From: Amycolatopsis oliviviridis
GTDB taxonomy: Bacteria; Actinomycetota; Actinomycetes; Mycobacteriales; Pseudonocardiaceae
Length of the DNA stretch: 64,000 nt
Direction of reading: 5' to 3'
Assembly (NCBI RefSeq): GCF_014654365.1
Contig: NZ_BNAY01000002.1
Coordinates: 682,001 to 746,000, forward strand
In this document: piece after piece, positions 46,486 to 55,175 of the stretch
How the letters are laid out: every line of letters starts with the position of its first letter
Position numbering within the stretch: the first letter of the stretch is position 1
Notes under the pieces: model-generated
What the model was told of the DNA's origin: nothing
The model's database searches: none
The model's input: only the letters and a program-made list of their open reading frames with translations
Made by a program: the position numbers and the translations under genes

Positions 46486-46535
46486 GCATGCCGAGGAGCC
46501 CGCCGGCCACACCGGCGACGGGCCCCTCGGCATGC
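46486..46535. terminator. Hairpin after the HNH gene
   Basis: 17-nt arms GCATGCCGAGGAGCCCG (46486-46502) and 46519-46535 pair with one mismatch, 5 bp after the stop. No T-run follows, but the stem is long and GC-rich. Confidence 0.7.
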
Positions 46536-46631
46536 CCACGCCCGCACAGACCCGGAGAGATTCGCCCACCGCCCCGGAGCGCAGGTGCTCACTGCCTGAC
46601 GGGTGATGTTCCGGGCGCGATACTGGGCTTC

Positions 46632-47171
46632 ATGACTCCAGCGAACCGCCCGGACAACGTCCACTTGAGGGCGTTCACCGAGACCGACCTCGCCTTTCTC
46701 GACCGCCTCTGCACGGATCCCGATGCGCTCGGCGAGTTCGAGTGGCCCGGGTTCGGTGATCCGAGGGCACGCCGCAAGCGATGGGAGCTCGACGGGTACA
46801 TCTCCGCCGAGTCCGCGGCGGTGGCGATCGCGCGGGCCGACGACACGGTGATCGGCATCGTCTCCTGGAAGCCCCGCGGCTTCCCCTTGGGTGTCACCTA
46901 CGAGATCGGCGTGGGGGTGCTGCCCGAGCATCGTGGACAGGGGGTGGGCACGGTGGCGCAGAGGCTGCTCGTGGACTACCTGTTCGGCCGCACGACCGCG
47001 AACAGAATCGAAGCCCTCACCAATGGCGGCAACCTCGGCGAGCAGAAAGCCCTCGAACGCCTGGGGTTCCGCCGGGAAGGGGTCATGCACGGCAGGTCCT
47101 TCTACCACGGCGAGTATGTCGATGTGCTCGTCTACGGCCTGCTCCGCTCAGAGCATCGCCCCGGAACGTAG
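46632..47171 (+). CDS. GNAT-family N-acetyltransferase
   Basis: A 179-residue GNAT (RimJ/RimL-like) acetyltransferase using acetyl-CoA. The acetyl-CoA loop is VGVLPEHRGQGVGTVAQRLL; upstream strands carry VHLRAFTETDLAFLDRLC and VIGIVSWKPRGF, and the C-terminal EALTNGGNLGEQKALERLGF is typical. ATG 46632 is used; codons upstream are out of the HNH terminator region. Substrate unknown: ribosomal protein, antibiotic or metabolite are possible. A hairpin terminator shared with the next gene follows. Confidence 0.86.
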   Translation: MTPANRPDNVHLRAFTETDLAFLDRLCTDPDALGEFEWPGFGDPRARRKRWELDGYISAESAAVAIARADDTVIGIVSWKPRGFPLGVTYEIGVGVLPEHRGQGVGTVAQRLLVDYLFGRTTANRIEALTNGGNLGEQKALERLGFRREGVMHGRSFYHGEYVDVLVYGLLRSEHRPGT

Positions 47172-47187
47172 GATCGGACCATCCCCT

Positions 47188-47236
47188 CGACGGTGAAGGA
47201 ACCGGGAAGTTGAGTGTCCCGATTCCCTCACCGTCG
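47188..47236. terminator. Bidirectional hairpin between GNAT gene and the 121-aa unknown
   Basis: 20-nt arms starting CGACGGTGAAGGAACCGGGA (47188-47207) and 47217-47236 pair with two mismatches. It separates two converging genes. Confidence 0.65.
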
Positions 47237-47249
47237 CCCACGCCACCAC

Positions 47250-47615
47250 TCAGGGAACCGATTCCCGGATGGCGGCCGGAGTGCCGCGATTCCCCGTGAT
47301 CTGTTCCAGCGCCCACGCTTGCCCGAACTCGGCCAGTGCGGGCCCCGACCAATAGGCGGGAATCCTGATTCCCGACCACAGTGGCATCTTCGGTCCGCTC
47401 AGGGTTCCGTGACTGACCTGCACCTGGACCGCGCCTTCCACCCAAGTGAAGACGAAATGGGCGTACATGAACATCCATGCCTGCCTGTCCATCACGTCCC
47501 GCACCAGCACCGGCCCTTCGGACGGATACGGTGCCGTGTAGATGATCTGTTTTCTACCGTTGCGATAGCTGACCTCCTGTGCCGTGACACCCGGAGGAAG
47601 CATGGAGGGGAGCAC
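47250..47615 (-). CDS. Unknown 121-residue protein, second gene of a miniprotein operon
   Basis: No family recognised. The protein begins LPSMLPPGVTAQEVSYRNGR, is rich in aromatics in the middle (QAWMFMYAHFVFTWVEG) and has no signal peptide. GTG 47615 is chosen because GGAGGAC lies 9 nt upstream, within the end of the preceding 30-codon gene; an ATG at 47687 would overlap that gene entirely. The two genes are 4 bp apart, so the pair probably act together. Confidence 0.6.
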   Translation of the reverse strand: MLPSMLPPGVTAQEVSYRNGRKQIIYTAPYPSEGPVLVRDVMDRQAWMFMYAHFVFTWVEGAVQVQVSHGTLSGPKMPLWSGIRIPAYWSGPALAEFGQAWALEQITGNRGTPAAIRESVP

Positions 47616-47619
47616 TCGG

Positions 47620-47712
47620 TCAGTCCTCCACAATGGTGATCGTGCCGTGCCCGTCGCAGCCGACACAGCCTTTTCCGTCGCAGTCACCGCAGACTGAAGT
47701 AAGATAGTCCAT
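47620..47712 (-). CDS. 30-residue Cys-rich zinc-ribbon-like miniprotein
   Basis: ATG to TGA of 31 codons. The protein carries CGDCDGKGCVGCDGHG, two CxxC pairs arranged as in the CxxCxGxG repeats of DnaJ zinc fingers, and ends TITIVED. The stop is followed after 4 bp by the GTG of the 121-aa gene, whose ribosome site lies inside this gene's end, a typical coupled arrangement. Upstream, 47713-47918 is a gene-free stretch that may hold the promoter. It is too short to place in a family. Metal binding is an inference from the Cys spacing. Confidence 0.6.
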   Translation of the reverse strand: MDYLTSVCGDCDGKGCVGCDGHGTITIVED

Positions 47713-47918
47713 AGCCGAAACCCATTCGCGTCGAAAGCCCGTCAGGAGTCGCGAAACAGACCTTGGAAATGACCAAGGCCAAAGAAATCCCACGACTCAG
47801 GAAAAGTGTCCGAAGTACCCGCGCTGCCCCGTGGACACGAAACACAAGTTAGCGAGCACTCCGGCACCCGGACAAGCCGAACGAAGCCAATCCATTCCGA
47901 CGGTCTACAAATACACCG

Positions 47919-49124
47919 TTATTGCAACAATGCAACACATTCGACGTGATGTGTCATCGGGAAGGCGTCGAAAGCACGCAGATCCACCAATCCGTATCCG
48001 TGCTCCTTGAACAGCGCGATGTCCCTGGCCAGCGCCGCCGGGTCGCACGCCACGTAGACGATCCGGTCCGGCGAACCCTCCACAATGGACTCGACGACGG
48101 CCTTCCCGGCACCCTTGCGCGGCGGGTCGAGGACTACGACGTCGACGGGTTTCGGGGCGTCGGCCAGCAGGTGCTCGACGCGGCCGGAGCGCCAGCGGAC
48201 CTGCGGGAGGTCGGCCAGGTTCTCTTCGCCGTCGGTGACGGCACGACGGCCGGATTCGATGGCCAGGACACGCCCACGCGGGCCGACCTGCGAAGCGAGC
48301 ACCGAAGCGAAGAGACCGACACCGGCGTAGAGGTCCCACGCCACGCCGTCACGCGGCGCCTCGGCCCATTCCGCGACGACGGCGGCGAGCGTGTCCGCGG
48401 CGGCCGGGTGGACCTGCCAGAAACCGTGGGCGTCGAGGCGCCACTCGCGGCCGGCGGCGTGCTGCACGGCGAGGCCACCTGTCAGCTGCCGCGACCGGGT
48501 CTTCCCGTGGACCGTCGAAAGGTCGCGAAGGTGCACCTGGCCCTCGCCGTCCTTGGTGACCTCGATTTCGCTGCCGGGCCGCCAGTTCCGCGAAACGACG
48601 TCGTCGAGCGCGCCGGGGACGGTGATCGGGCAGTCGTCGATCGCGATCACGCGGTGGCTGTGGTGCGCCCGGAACCCCGCGCGCCCGTCCTTGCCCGCGA
48701 CGAGCCGGACGCGGCTGCGCCAGTCCAGCGGGCCGCCGTCGAGCGCCTCGACGACGACCTCGCGGTCGATCCCGGCCAGCCTCTTCAGCTGCTCCATGAC
48801 CACCGCGGCCTTGAGTTCACGCTGGTACCCCGGGGTGGCGTGCTGCCAGTCGCAGCCGCCGCACTCCCCCGGCGCCGCGAGCGGGCACGGCGGCTCCACG
48901 CGGTCCGGTGACGCCTCCAGGACCTCGATCGCGTCCGCGCGGCAGAACGAGCCGCCCTTGTCCTCGGTGACCGAGGCCAGCACCCGCTCGCCGGGCAGCG
49001 CGTGCCGCACGAACACGACCCGGCCCTCCGCCCGGGCGACGCAGTGCCCGCCGTGCGCGACCGCGCCGACCTCCAGCTCGATCGTCCGTCCGAGCCAGGT
49101 GCCGGTCGACGCGTCCACACTCAT
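47919..49124 (-). CDS. TrmA/RlmD-type RNA uracil-5-methyltransferase
   Basis: A 401-residue SAM-dependent RNA methyltransferase. A TRAM-like N-terminal domain (ELEVGAVAHGGHCVARAEGR) is followed by a Cys cluster, PPCPLAAPGECGGCDWQH, that can hold an iron-sulphur cluster. The catalytic domain has SAM motif AWDLYAGVGLFASVLAS, VVLDPPRKGAGKAV, the nucleophile Cys in VYVACDPAALARDIA, and the terminal Glu in HHVECVALLQ. ATG overlaps the permease stop by 4 bp. Target (tRNA or 23S rRNA) unsure. Confidence 0.9.
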   Translation of the reverse strand: MSVDASTGTWLGRTIELEVGAVAHGGHCVARAEGRVVFVRHALPGERVLASVTEDKGGSFCRADAIEVLEASPDRVEPPCPLAAPGECGGCDWQHATPGYQRELKAAVVMEQLKRLAGIDREVVVEALDGGPLDWRSRVRLVAGKDGRAGFRAHHSHRVIAIDDCPITVPGALDDVVSRNWRPGSEIEVTKDGEGQVHLRDLSTVHGKTRSRQLTGGLAVQHAAGREWRLDAHGFWQVHPAAADTLAAVVAEWAEAPRDGVAWDLYAGVGLFASVLASQVGPRGRVLAIESGRRAVTDGEENLADLPQVRWRSGRVEHLLADAPKPVDVVVLDPPRKGAGKAVVESIVEGSPDRIVYVACDPAALARDIALFKEHGYGLVDLRAFDAFPMTHHVECVALLQ

Positions 49125-51163
49125 TCTGCTTTGTCCTTAGTTTTTTCGGGCTTGGTCTTTTCGGGTTGCTTGACGACCGGGGAGAACCCGCGCCGGACGT
49201 CGCCTGCCGCCGGACGTGCCTTCCGGTCGCGTTTGATCGCCTTCTCCGACGATTCGAGCTGCCACGGCACGCTGGTCACCATCACACCGGGCTGGAACAG
49301 AAGCCGTCCCTTGAGCCGCAGCGCGCTCTGGTTGTGCAGGACCTGCTCCCACCAGTGCCCGACCACGTACTCGGGGATGAACACGGTCACCACGTTGCGC
49401 GGATTGTCGCCGCGGACGCGCTTCACGTAGTCCAGCACGGGTTTCGTGATCTCGCGATACGGCGATTCGATCACCTTCAGCGGCACCTTGAAATTGTGGT
49501 CGTCCCATTCCTGGACGAGTTTGCGCGTCTCGACGTCGTCGACGTTCACCGTGACGGCTTCCAGGACGTCCGGCCGCACGGCCTTGGCGTAGGAAAGGGC
49601 GCGCAGGGTCGGCAGGTGCAGTTTCGAAATCAGCACGATCGCGTGGTTGCGCGAAGGCAATACGGCCGGTTTGCGGTCCATCTCGCGCAATTCCTCGGCG
49701 ACCCGGTCGTAGTGCTTGCGGATCGCGGTCATCAGCGCGTAGATCGCCACCATCGCCGCGATCGCGATCCAGGCGCCGAGCAGGAACTTCGTGACCAGCA
49801 CGATGACCAGCACGGTGCCGGTCATGGTGAGGCCGATCGCGTTGACCGTCTGCGAACGCCGCATCCGCCGCCGCACCGTCGGATCGGTTTCCCTGGCCAG
49901 CAGGCGATTCCAGTGCCGGATCATGCCGGCCTGGCTCACCGTGAACGAGACGAACACACCCACGATGTAGAGCTGGATGAGCTTGGTGACCTCGGCGTCG
50001 AACGCGATGATCAGGATCAGCGCGAACGCCGACAGGAACAGGATGCCGTTGGAGAACGCCAGCCGGTCGCCCCGGGTGTGCAGCTGACGCGGCAGATAAC
50101 GGTCCTGCGCGAGGATCGAGCCGAGCACCGGGAAACCGTTGAACGCGGTGTTCGCGGCCAGCAGCAGGATGATCCCGGTGACGAAGGAGATGTAGTAGAA
50201 GCCCGGGGTGAAGTCGGCGAACACCGCGTGCGCGATCTGCGCGACGATCGTCTTCTGCTCGTACCCCGCCGGCGCGCCGGAGAGCTGCGTCTCCGGGTGC
50301 TCGGCGAACTTGACCTCGGTGATGATCGCCAGCGTGATGATGCCGACCAGCATCGTGACCGCGAGCACGCCCATCATCAGCAGCGTGGTCGCCGCGTTCT
50401 TCGACTTCGGTTTCCGGAACGCCGGGACACCGTTGCTGATGGCCTCGACCCCGGTCAGCGCGGCGGCGCCGGAGGAGAACGTCCTCAGCAGGAGGAAGAA
50501 GAACGCGAATCCGGTCAAGGACGCTTCTTCGTGCAGCCCGAAATCGGCGCTCTCGGCGCGCATGTCGGCGCCGGATGCGGCCTCGATCAGCCCCCAGATC
50601 ACCATGCCGAGAATGCCGATGATGAAGCCGTAGGTCGGGATCGCGAACGCTTTGCCCGATTCGCGTACTCCGCGCAGATTCAGCGCGGTCAGCACGACCA
50701 CGATGACGACCGCGGCGATCACCTTGTGCTGCGCCACCCACGGAATGGCCGACCCGATGTTCGCCACACCGGACGACGTCGACACCGCGACGGTGAGCAC
50801 GTAGTCGACCAGCAGCGCGCTGGCGACGGTGAGACCGAATTTGCCGCCCAGGTTGGTGTTCGCGACTTCGTAGTCGCCGCCGCCGCTGGGATAGGCGTGC
50901 ACGTTCTGCCGATAGGACGCCACCACGACCAGCATGACCAGCGCGACGGCGACGCCGATCCACGGCGCGAACGCGTACGCCGACAAACCGGCGACGCTGA
51001 GGGTCAGAAAGATTTCCTCAGGCGCGTAGGCGACGCTCGACAACGCGTCGGACGCGAAAATCGGCAGCGCGATGCGCTTCGGCAGCAGCGTATGCGAGAG
51101 GCGGTCACTCCGGAATGGACGTCCGAGGACGAGCCGCTTCAATACGGTCGGGAACTTCGACAC
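49121..51163 (-). CDS. APC-family permease with C-terminal cytosolic domain
   Basis: A 680-residue membrane protein with about 12 segments in residues 30-470 (LPIFASDALSSVAYAPEEIF, AYPSGGGDYEVANTNLGG) and a soluble C-terminal region of about 200 residues with a universal-stress-like look (RNHAIVLISKLHLPTLRALS), ending in a Lys/Glu-rich tail. GTG 51163 (or 51166) is the likely start; the open frame upstream is antisense to the TrkA gene. It diverges from two TrkA genes as I recall for Rv2690c, so a link to potassium or amino-acid transport is possible. Confidence 0.85.
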   Translation of the reverse strand: MSKFPTVLKRLVLGRPFRSDRLSHTLLPKRIALPIFASDALSSVAYAPEEIFLTLSVAGLSAYAFAPWIGVAVALVMLVVVASYRQNVHAYPSGGGDYEVANTNLGGKFGLTVASALLVDYVLTVAVSTSSGVANIGSAIPWVAQHKVIAAVVIVVVLTALNLRGVRESGKAFAIPTYGFIIGILGMVIWGLIEAASGADMRAESADFGLHEEASLTGFAFFFLLLRTFSSGAAALTGVEAISNGVPAFRKPKSKNAATTLLMMGVLAVTMLVGIITLAIITEVKFAEHPETQLSGAPAGYEQKTIVAQIAHAVFADFTPGFYYISFVTGIILLLAANTAFNGFPVLGSILAQDRYLPRQLHTRGDRLAFSNGILFLSAFALILIIAFDAEVTKLIQLYIVGVFVSFTVSQAGMIRHWNRLLARETDPTVRRRMRRSQTVNAIGLTMTGTVLVIVLVTKFLLGAWIAIAAMVAIYALMTAIRKHYDRVAEELREMDRKPAVLPSRNHAIVLISKLHLPTLRALSYAKAVRPDVLEAVTVNVDDVETRKLVQEWDDHNFKVPLKVIESPYREITKPVLDYVKRVRGDNPRNVVTVFIPEYVVGHWWEQVLHNQSALRLKGRLLFQPGVMVTSVPWQLESSEKAIKRDRKARPAAGDVRRGFSPVVKQPEKTKPEKTKDKAE

Positions 51164-51259
51164 CACGGAAGCATACGGGCGGTGCTCACGGTAGGTTCGG
51201 CGCTGGTATGTCTGGGTACCTGCGGACGGGTGAACGTCCGACGACGAAGGAGGCAGGGC

Positions 51260-51925
51260 GTGCACGTGGTGATCATGGGATGCGGCCGGGTAGGCGCATC
51301 CCTTGCCGCGGCGCTGGAGCGGCTGGGGCACGAAGTCGCCATCATCGACAAGACCCAGCAGGCGTTCCGGCGGCTCGGCAGTGATTTCCACGGTCAGCAG
51401 GTGGTCGGCGTCGGCTTCGACCGGCAGGTGCTGATCGAGGCCGGGATCGAACGCGCGGGGGCTTTCGCGGCGGTGTCCAGCGGCGACAACTCCAACATCA
51501 TCTCGGCTCGCGTGGCCAGGGAGAACTTCGGCATCGACAAGGTCGTCGCCAGGATCTACGACCACAAGCGCGCGGCGGTCTACGAACGGCTCGGGATCCC
51601 GACCGTGGCGACCGTGCCGTGGACGACCGACCGGTTCCTGCGCACCCTGCTGCCCGACGGCGTCGCCTCGGAGTGGCGGGACCCCTCGGGCAGCGTGGCG
51701 CTCCTGCGGCTCCCCCTGCACGAGGGCTGGGTCGGGCACAGCGTGCGCGACCTGCAGGACACCACCGGCGCGCGGGTCGCGTTCATCATGCGGTTCGGCA
51801 CCGCCGTCCTGCCCGACACCAAAGCCGTGATCCAGGCGGACGACGTCGTGTACGTCGCCGCGAAGTCAGGCACCGTCAGCGACGTGACCAGCGTCGCCGC
51901 TCGCGAACCGGAAGAGGAGAACTGA
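51260..51925 (+). CDS. ceoB: TrkA-type potassium-uptake regulatory subunit (CeoB-like)
   Basis: A 221-residue RCK protein. The N-terminal Rossmann fold binds nucleotide: VVIMGCGRVGASLAAALERL, ending with the acidic residue in VAIIDKTQQAF; the C-terminal RCK_C domain spans about 140-205. GTG with GAAGGAGG upstream. It is followed with a 1-base overlap by a second TrkA, so the two likely form a gating complex with a TrkH/TrkG channel encoded elsewhere. Name by correspondence with mycobacterial CeoB. Confidence 0.87.
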   Translation: MHVVIMGCGRVGASLAAALERLGHEVAIIDKTQQAFRRLGSDFHGQQVVGVGFDRQVLIEAGIERAGAFAAVSSGDNSNIISARVARENFGIDKVVARIYDHKRAAVYERLGIPTVATVPWTTDRFLRTLLPDGVASEWRDPSGSVALLRLPLHEGWVGHSVRDLQDTTGARVAFIMRFGTAVLPDTKAVIQADDVVYVAAKSGTVSDVTSVAAREPEEEN

Positions 51926-52581
51926 TGCGGGTCGCGATTGCCGGGGCGGGCGCGGTCGGCCGGTCGATCGCCGCGGAGCTGATCGACGGGCGTCACCAGG
52001 TGATGCTCATCGAACGCGAGGCCGACCAGTTCGAGCCGCACACCGTCGAGCAGGCGGACTGGGTGCTGGGCGACGCGTGCGAGGTGTCGATCCTGGAGGA
52101 GTCCGGGATCGAGCAGTGCGACGTCGTGATCGCCGCGACCGGCGACGACAAGGCCAACCTCGTGGTGTCGCTGCTGGCGAAGACCGAGTTCGCGGTGCGC
52201 CGGGTGGTGGCGCGGGTGAACAACCCGGCCAACGAGTGGCTGTTCAACGACGCCTGGGGCGTCGACGTCGCCGTGTCGACCCCGCGGATGCTCGCGGCGA
52301 TGGTCGAGGAGGCGGTGAGCGTCGGCGATCTGGTGCGGCTGATGACGTTCCGGCAGAGCCAGGCGAACCTCGTCGAACTCACCCTCCCGGAGGAGACCCC
52401 GCTGGCGGGCAAGGCGGTCAGCGAGATCAACCTGCCGAGGGACGCCGCGCTGGTGACGATCCTGCGCGGGGACCGGGTGATCGTGCCGCAGCCCGAAGAC
52501 CCGCTGGAGCCGGGTGACGAGCTGCTGTTCGTGGCGACGTCCGATGTGGAGCCGGAGATCCGGACCGCGTTGGGGTACTAG
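51925..52581 (+). CDS. ceoC: TrkA-type potassium-uptake regulatory subunit (CeoC-like)
   Basis: A 218-residue RCK protein. The nucleotide-binding start is VAIAGAGAVGRSIAAELIDG and the loop VMLIEREADQF; WVLGDACEVSILEESGIEQC and VVIAATGDDKANLVVSLLAK complete the TrkA_N domain. TrkA_C follows from about 140. The ATG overlaps the ceoB stop by one base. Its stop shares the CTAG tetranucleotide with the end of the converging DUF3159 gene, so no terminator separates them. Confidence 0.87.
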   Translation: MRVAIAGAGAVGRSIAAELIDGRHQVMLIEREADQFEPHTVEQADWVLGDACEVSILEESGIEQCDVVIAATGDDKANLVVSLLAKTEFAVRRVVARVNNPANEWLFNDAWGVDVAVSTPRMLAAMVEEAVSVGDLVRLMTFRQSQANLVELTLPEETPLAGKAVSEINLPRDAALVTILRGDRVIVPQPEDPLEPGDELLFVATSDVEPEIRTALGY

Positions 52582-53321
52582 TTGTCCGTGGCGGGCGCCT
52601 GCGCGTACTTCGCGCGCAGGCGAGCCTCGACCTCGGCGTCGGTCTCCTCGGCCGGAGCCTCTTCGGCCAGCGCCTTGAGGTGCTTGTCCGACCGCCGCAC
52701 CGCCCAGACGACGGCGAGCAGGCCGAGCGCGTACAGCGGGTAACCCATCGCGATCTTCGCGAAGGCCAGCCAGCCGGTGTAGTCCTCGTTGTACAGCCAG
52801 CGCTGCACGACGAACCGGGCGCCGAAGATCAGCGCCATGGCGCCGGTCGCGATCGAATACGCGATCAGTGACTTCTTGTCCTTGCGCCAGGCGTGGCCGC
52901 TGCCGTTGAGCGCGTTCCACACCACCCCGGCCAGCGGCCAGCGCACGACGATCGACAGCACGAAGACGCCGCAGTAGACCAGGCTCGTCCAGATGCCGAA
53001 CAGGAAGAAGCCCTTGGCCGATCCGGTCCGGTACGCGATGAACGCCGCGATCGCCACGCCGAAGAAACCGGAGATGGCCGGCTGCAGCGGCTCCTTGCGC
53101 ACGATCCGCAGCACGGTGATCGCCACCGCGCTGCCCACCGCGGCCCAGATGCCGACCGTCAGGCCGAAGATGGCGTTCGCGATGACGAACACGATGACCG
53201 GCAGCGAGGAATAGAACAGTCCCGACAGCCCACCCATCTGTTCGAGCAGGGTGGGCTGCGGCTTGTCGTCGTCGTCCGGTTCCCCGGTCTTCTTCTGCTC
53301 GCCGCCGGCGGATTCAGTCAC
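52578..53321 (-). CDS. DUF3159 membrane protein
   Basis: A 247-residue protein with a charged N-terminus and about six hydrophobic segments (GLFYSSLPVIVFVIANAIFG, AVGSAVAITVLRIVR, LFGIWTSLVYCGVFVLSIVV and further ones). Family DUF3159 is recognised by the KPQPTLLEQMGGLSGLFYS start and the WNALNGSGHAWRKDK loop. GTG start. Nine bp upstream ends the OB-fold gene, so they likely share a transcript. Function unknown; its place beside Trk genes is conserved in mycobacteria as I recall. Confidence 0.82.
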   Translation of the reverse strand: MTESAGGEQKKTGEPDDDDKPQPTLLEQMGGLSGLFYSSLPVIVFVIANAIFGLTVGIWAAVGSAVAITVLRIVRKEPLQPAISGFFGVAIAAFIAYRTGSAKGFFLFGIWTSLVYCGVFVLSIVVRWPLAGVVWNALNGSGHAWRKDKKSLIAYSIATGAMALIFGARFVVQRWLYNEDYTGWLAFAKIAMGYPLYALGLLAVVWAVRRSDKHLKALAEEAPAEETDAEVEARLRAKYAQAPATDN

Positions 53322-53330
53322 GATGCGGGA

Positions 53331-53711
53331 TCAACTCACAGGGCTCTGAAGTTCGTAATAAGGGTTGTAAAGCACCTTCTGGCCATCACGTTCGGCCATC
53401 CGGCCGCGCACCTTGATGGTTCGCCCGGGTTCGATCCCGGGGATCCGGCGGCGTCCGAGCCAGATTAGCGTCACACCCTGTGTGCCGTCGAACAGCTCGG
53501 CCTGCAGTGTCGCCGCTTCGTTGGTCGGGCAGAGCTCCACGCTGCGGAGTCTGCCGAGCACCGTCACCTCTTGTCCCGACCGGCAGTCGCAGGCGCGCTG
53601 CGCTCCGCCGGCCTCGGATTTTTCGGACAGATCGTCGGCGTCGAGATCCTCGACGTCGCTGGTCAGCTTGCGAACCAACCGGCTGAAGTAGCCGCCGTCT
53701 TTGGCGGGCAT
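53331..53711 (-). CDS. OB-fold nucleic-acid-binding domain protein
   Basis: A 126-residue protein whose central and C-terminal parts form an OB-fold: GQEVTVLGRLRSVELCPT, then TLQAELFDGTQGVTLIWLGR and GIEPGRTIKVRGRMAERDG. An N-terminal helical segment (YFSRLVRKLTSDVEDLDADD) precedes it. ATG 53711 is chosen; the frame upstream is antisense noise. Probably binds RNA or DNA; no catalytic motif. Conserved neighbour of DUF3159. Confidence 0.82.
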   Translation of the reverse strand: MPAKDGGYFSRLVRKLTSDVEDLDADDLSEKSEAGGAQRACDCRSGQEVTVLGRLRSVELCPTNEAATLQAELFDGTQGVTLIWLGRRRIPGIEPGRTIKVRGRMAERDGQKVLYNPYYELQSPVS

Positions 53712-53814
53712 AACGGTGCTCCTGTGCTCCGGGGCCCCCGACTTGAACGGCCCGTGCGTAATCCAGCGTAACTGTGCTCGGACCAGGACAACGGGTTTGG
53801 GAGAAGATCGCAAC

Positions 53815-54522
53815 GTGACCTCCGCTATTCCGCCTACGACGGCAGTAGTACTCCCCGGCACCGGGTCCGACGAAGTGTTCGTGCGCGGCGTGTTCGCCGG
53901 GCCGCTGCGGGCGCTCGGCGTCCGGTTGCTCGCCCCGCCACCGCCCGCGGGCGACCGCCTCGCGGACGGCTATCTCGCGGAGCTGGACAGGCTGTCCGCC
54001 GAGCACGGTCCGCTGCTCGTCGGCGGCGTCTCGTTCGGCGCGCACCTCTCGGCGGAGTGGGCGGTCCGCAATCCGGGCCGCTGCACCGGCCTGCTGGCCG
54101 CGCTCCCGGCCTGGAACGGCCCTGCCGGGCGAGCACCCGCGTCGCTCGCCGCGCGGCTGTCAGCGGATCTGGTGGCCGAAAACGGGGTCGACGGCGCGCT
54201 GGCGAAATCGTCGGATGGCGTCCCGGAATGGCTCTCCGCGGAACTCGGCCGCGCGTGGCGGCGGCACGGTGACGGGCTGGCGGCGAGCCTGCGGACCGCC
54301 GCGTCCCATCCTGCCCCGTCGCTGGAGGACCTCAAGGGTCTCGACGTGCCCGTGGGGATCGGCACGTGCGTGGACGATCCGATCCATCCGGCGGAGGTCG
54401 CCCGCGCCTGGGCGGACGCCCTGCCGTGCGCCGAGGTCGGCGAGTCGACGCTCACCGCCCTCGGCGCGGACCGGGAATCCCTGGGCCGGGCGACCGTGCT
54501 GGCCTGGTTGCGGGCTCGCTAG
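53815..54522 (+). CDS. Alpha/beta hydrolase-like protein
   Basis: A 235-residue protein with an alpha/beta hydrolase look: early strand TTAVVLPGTGSDEVFVRGVF, nucleophile elbow VGGVSFGAHLSAEWAVR (G-x-S-x-G form), then LLAALPAWNGPAG. A late Asp in CVDDPIHPAEVARAW and a short C-terminus complete it, though a catalytic His is hard to place. GTG start at 53815. Overlaps the converging DUF3710 gene by 4 bp. Mycobacterial counterpart Rv2695, as I recall. Substrate unknown. Confidence 0.75.
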   Translation: MTSAIPPTTAVVLPGTGSDEVFVRGVFAGPLRALGVRLLAPPPPAGDRLADGYLAELDRLSAEHGPLLVGGVSFGAHLSAEWAVRNPGRCTGLLAALPAWNGPAGRAPASLAARLSADLVAENGVDGALAKSSDGVPEWLSAELGRAWRRHGDGLAASLRTAASHPAPSLEDLKGLDVPVGIGTCVDDPIHPAEVARAWADALPCAEVGESTLTALGADRESLGRATVLAWLRAR

Positions 54523-55175
54523 GCCTGCTGTTCGGCGATGTGCTGCGCGACGGCGTCGGGCAGCGTGATGGTCAGCGGGGTGCGGACCGGCATCGGCGCG
54601 TCACCGCGGTCGACGATGGTGTGCCGCACGATCTCCCGCAGCACCGCGGGCGCCTGCGACGCCTGCGACTGCGGCCCGGCGATGACGCCGCGGAGCATCC
54701 AGCGCGGGCCGTCGACCCCGACGAACCGCAACGCGACGTCGCCGACGATCGCGGACAGCTCCAGCCCCCACTCCCCCATGCCGACCGAGACCTTGGCGCC
54801 GTCGGCCCGCAGCTGCTCGGTGAGTTCGGTGCTGACGTCCTTCCACAGGCCGCCGGACCGGGGCGCCGCGTAGCCGCTGACGGTGATCTGGCCCTGTTCG
54901 GTGACGACGTGCACCGCGCGGACGCCGCCGCTCTCCGGGTCCATCTCGACCTGGACCTGGGAACCGTCGGGCACCGGCACCTTCACCGAACCGAGGTCGA
55001 TCCTCGGGATGCCGTCCTCGGGCGCGTCGGCGAGGTCGAACGGGCCGTCGGCGGTCTCCGACAGCTGCGACTCGATCTCCTCGGCGTCGTCGGCGGCGCT
55101 GCCGGGGCGCTCCTCGACCTCGGGCGCGGCGTGCCGTCCGCTCGGCTTCGCGCGCTTGCGTCCGAAAATCCCCAC
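54519..55175 (-). CDS. DUF3710 family protein
   Basis: A 218-residue protein of DUF3710. The first 50 residues are charged and low in complexity; the core includes IPRIDLGSVKVPVPDGSQVQ, VHVVTEQGQITVSGYAAPRS and GEWGLELSAIVGDVALRFVG. GTG overlaps the dut stop by one base, so the two are co-transcribed. No membrane segment or catalytic motif. Function unknown. Confidence 0.84.
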   Translation of the reverse strand: MGIFGRKRAKPSGRHAAPEVEERPGSAADDAEEIESQLSETADGPFDLADAPEDGIPRIDLGSVKVPVPDGSQVQVEMDPESGGVRAVHVVTEQGQITVSGYAAPRSGGLWKDVSTELTEQLRADGAKVSVGMGEWGLELSAIVGDVALRFVGVDGPRWMLRGVIAGPQSQASQAPAVLREIVRHTIVDRGDAPMPVRTPLTITLPDAVAQHIAEQQA

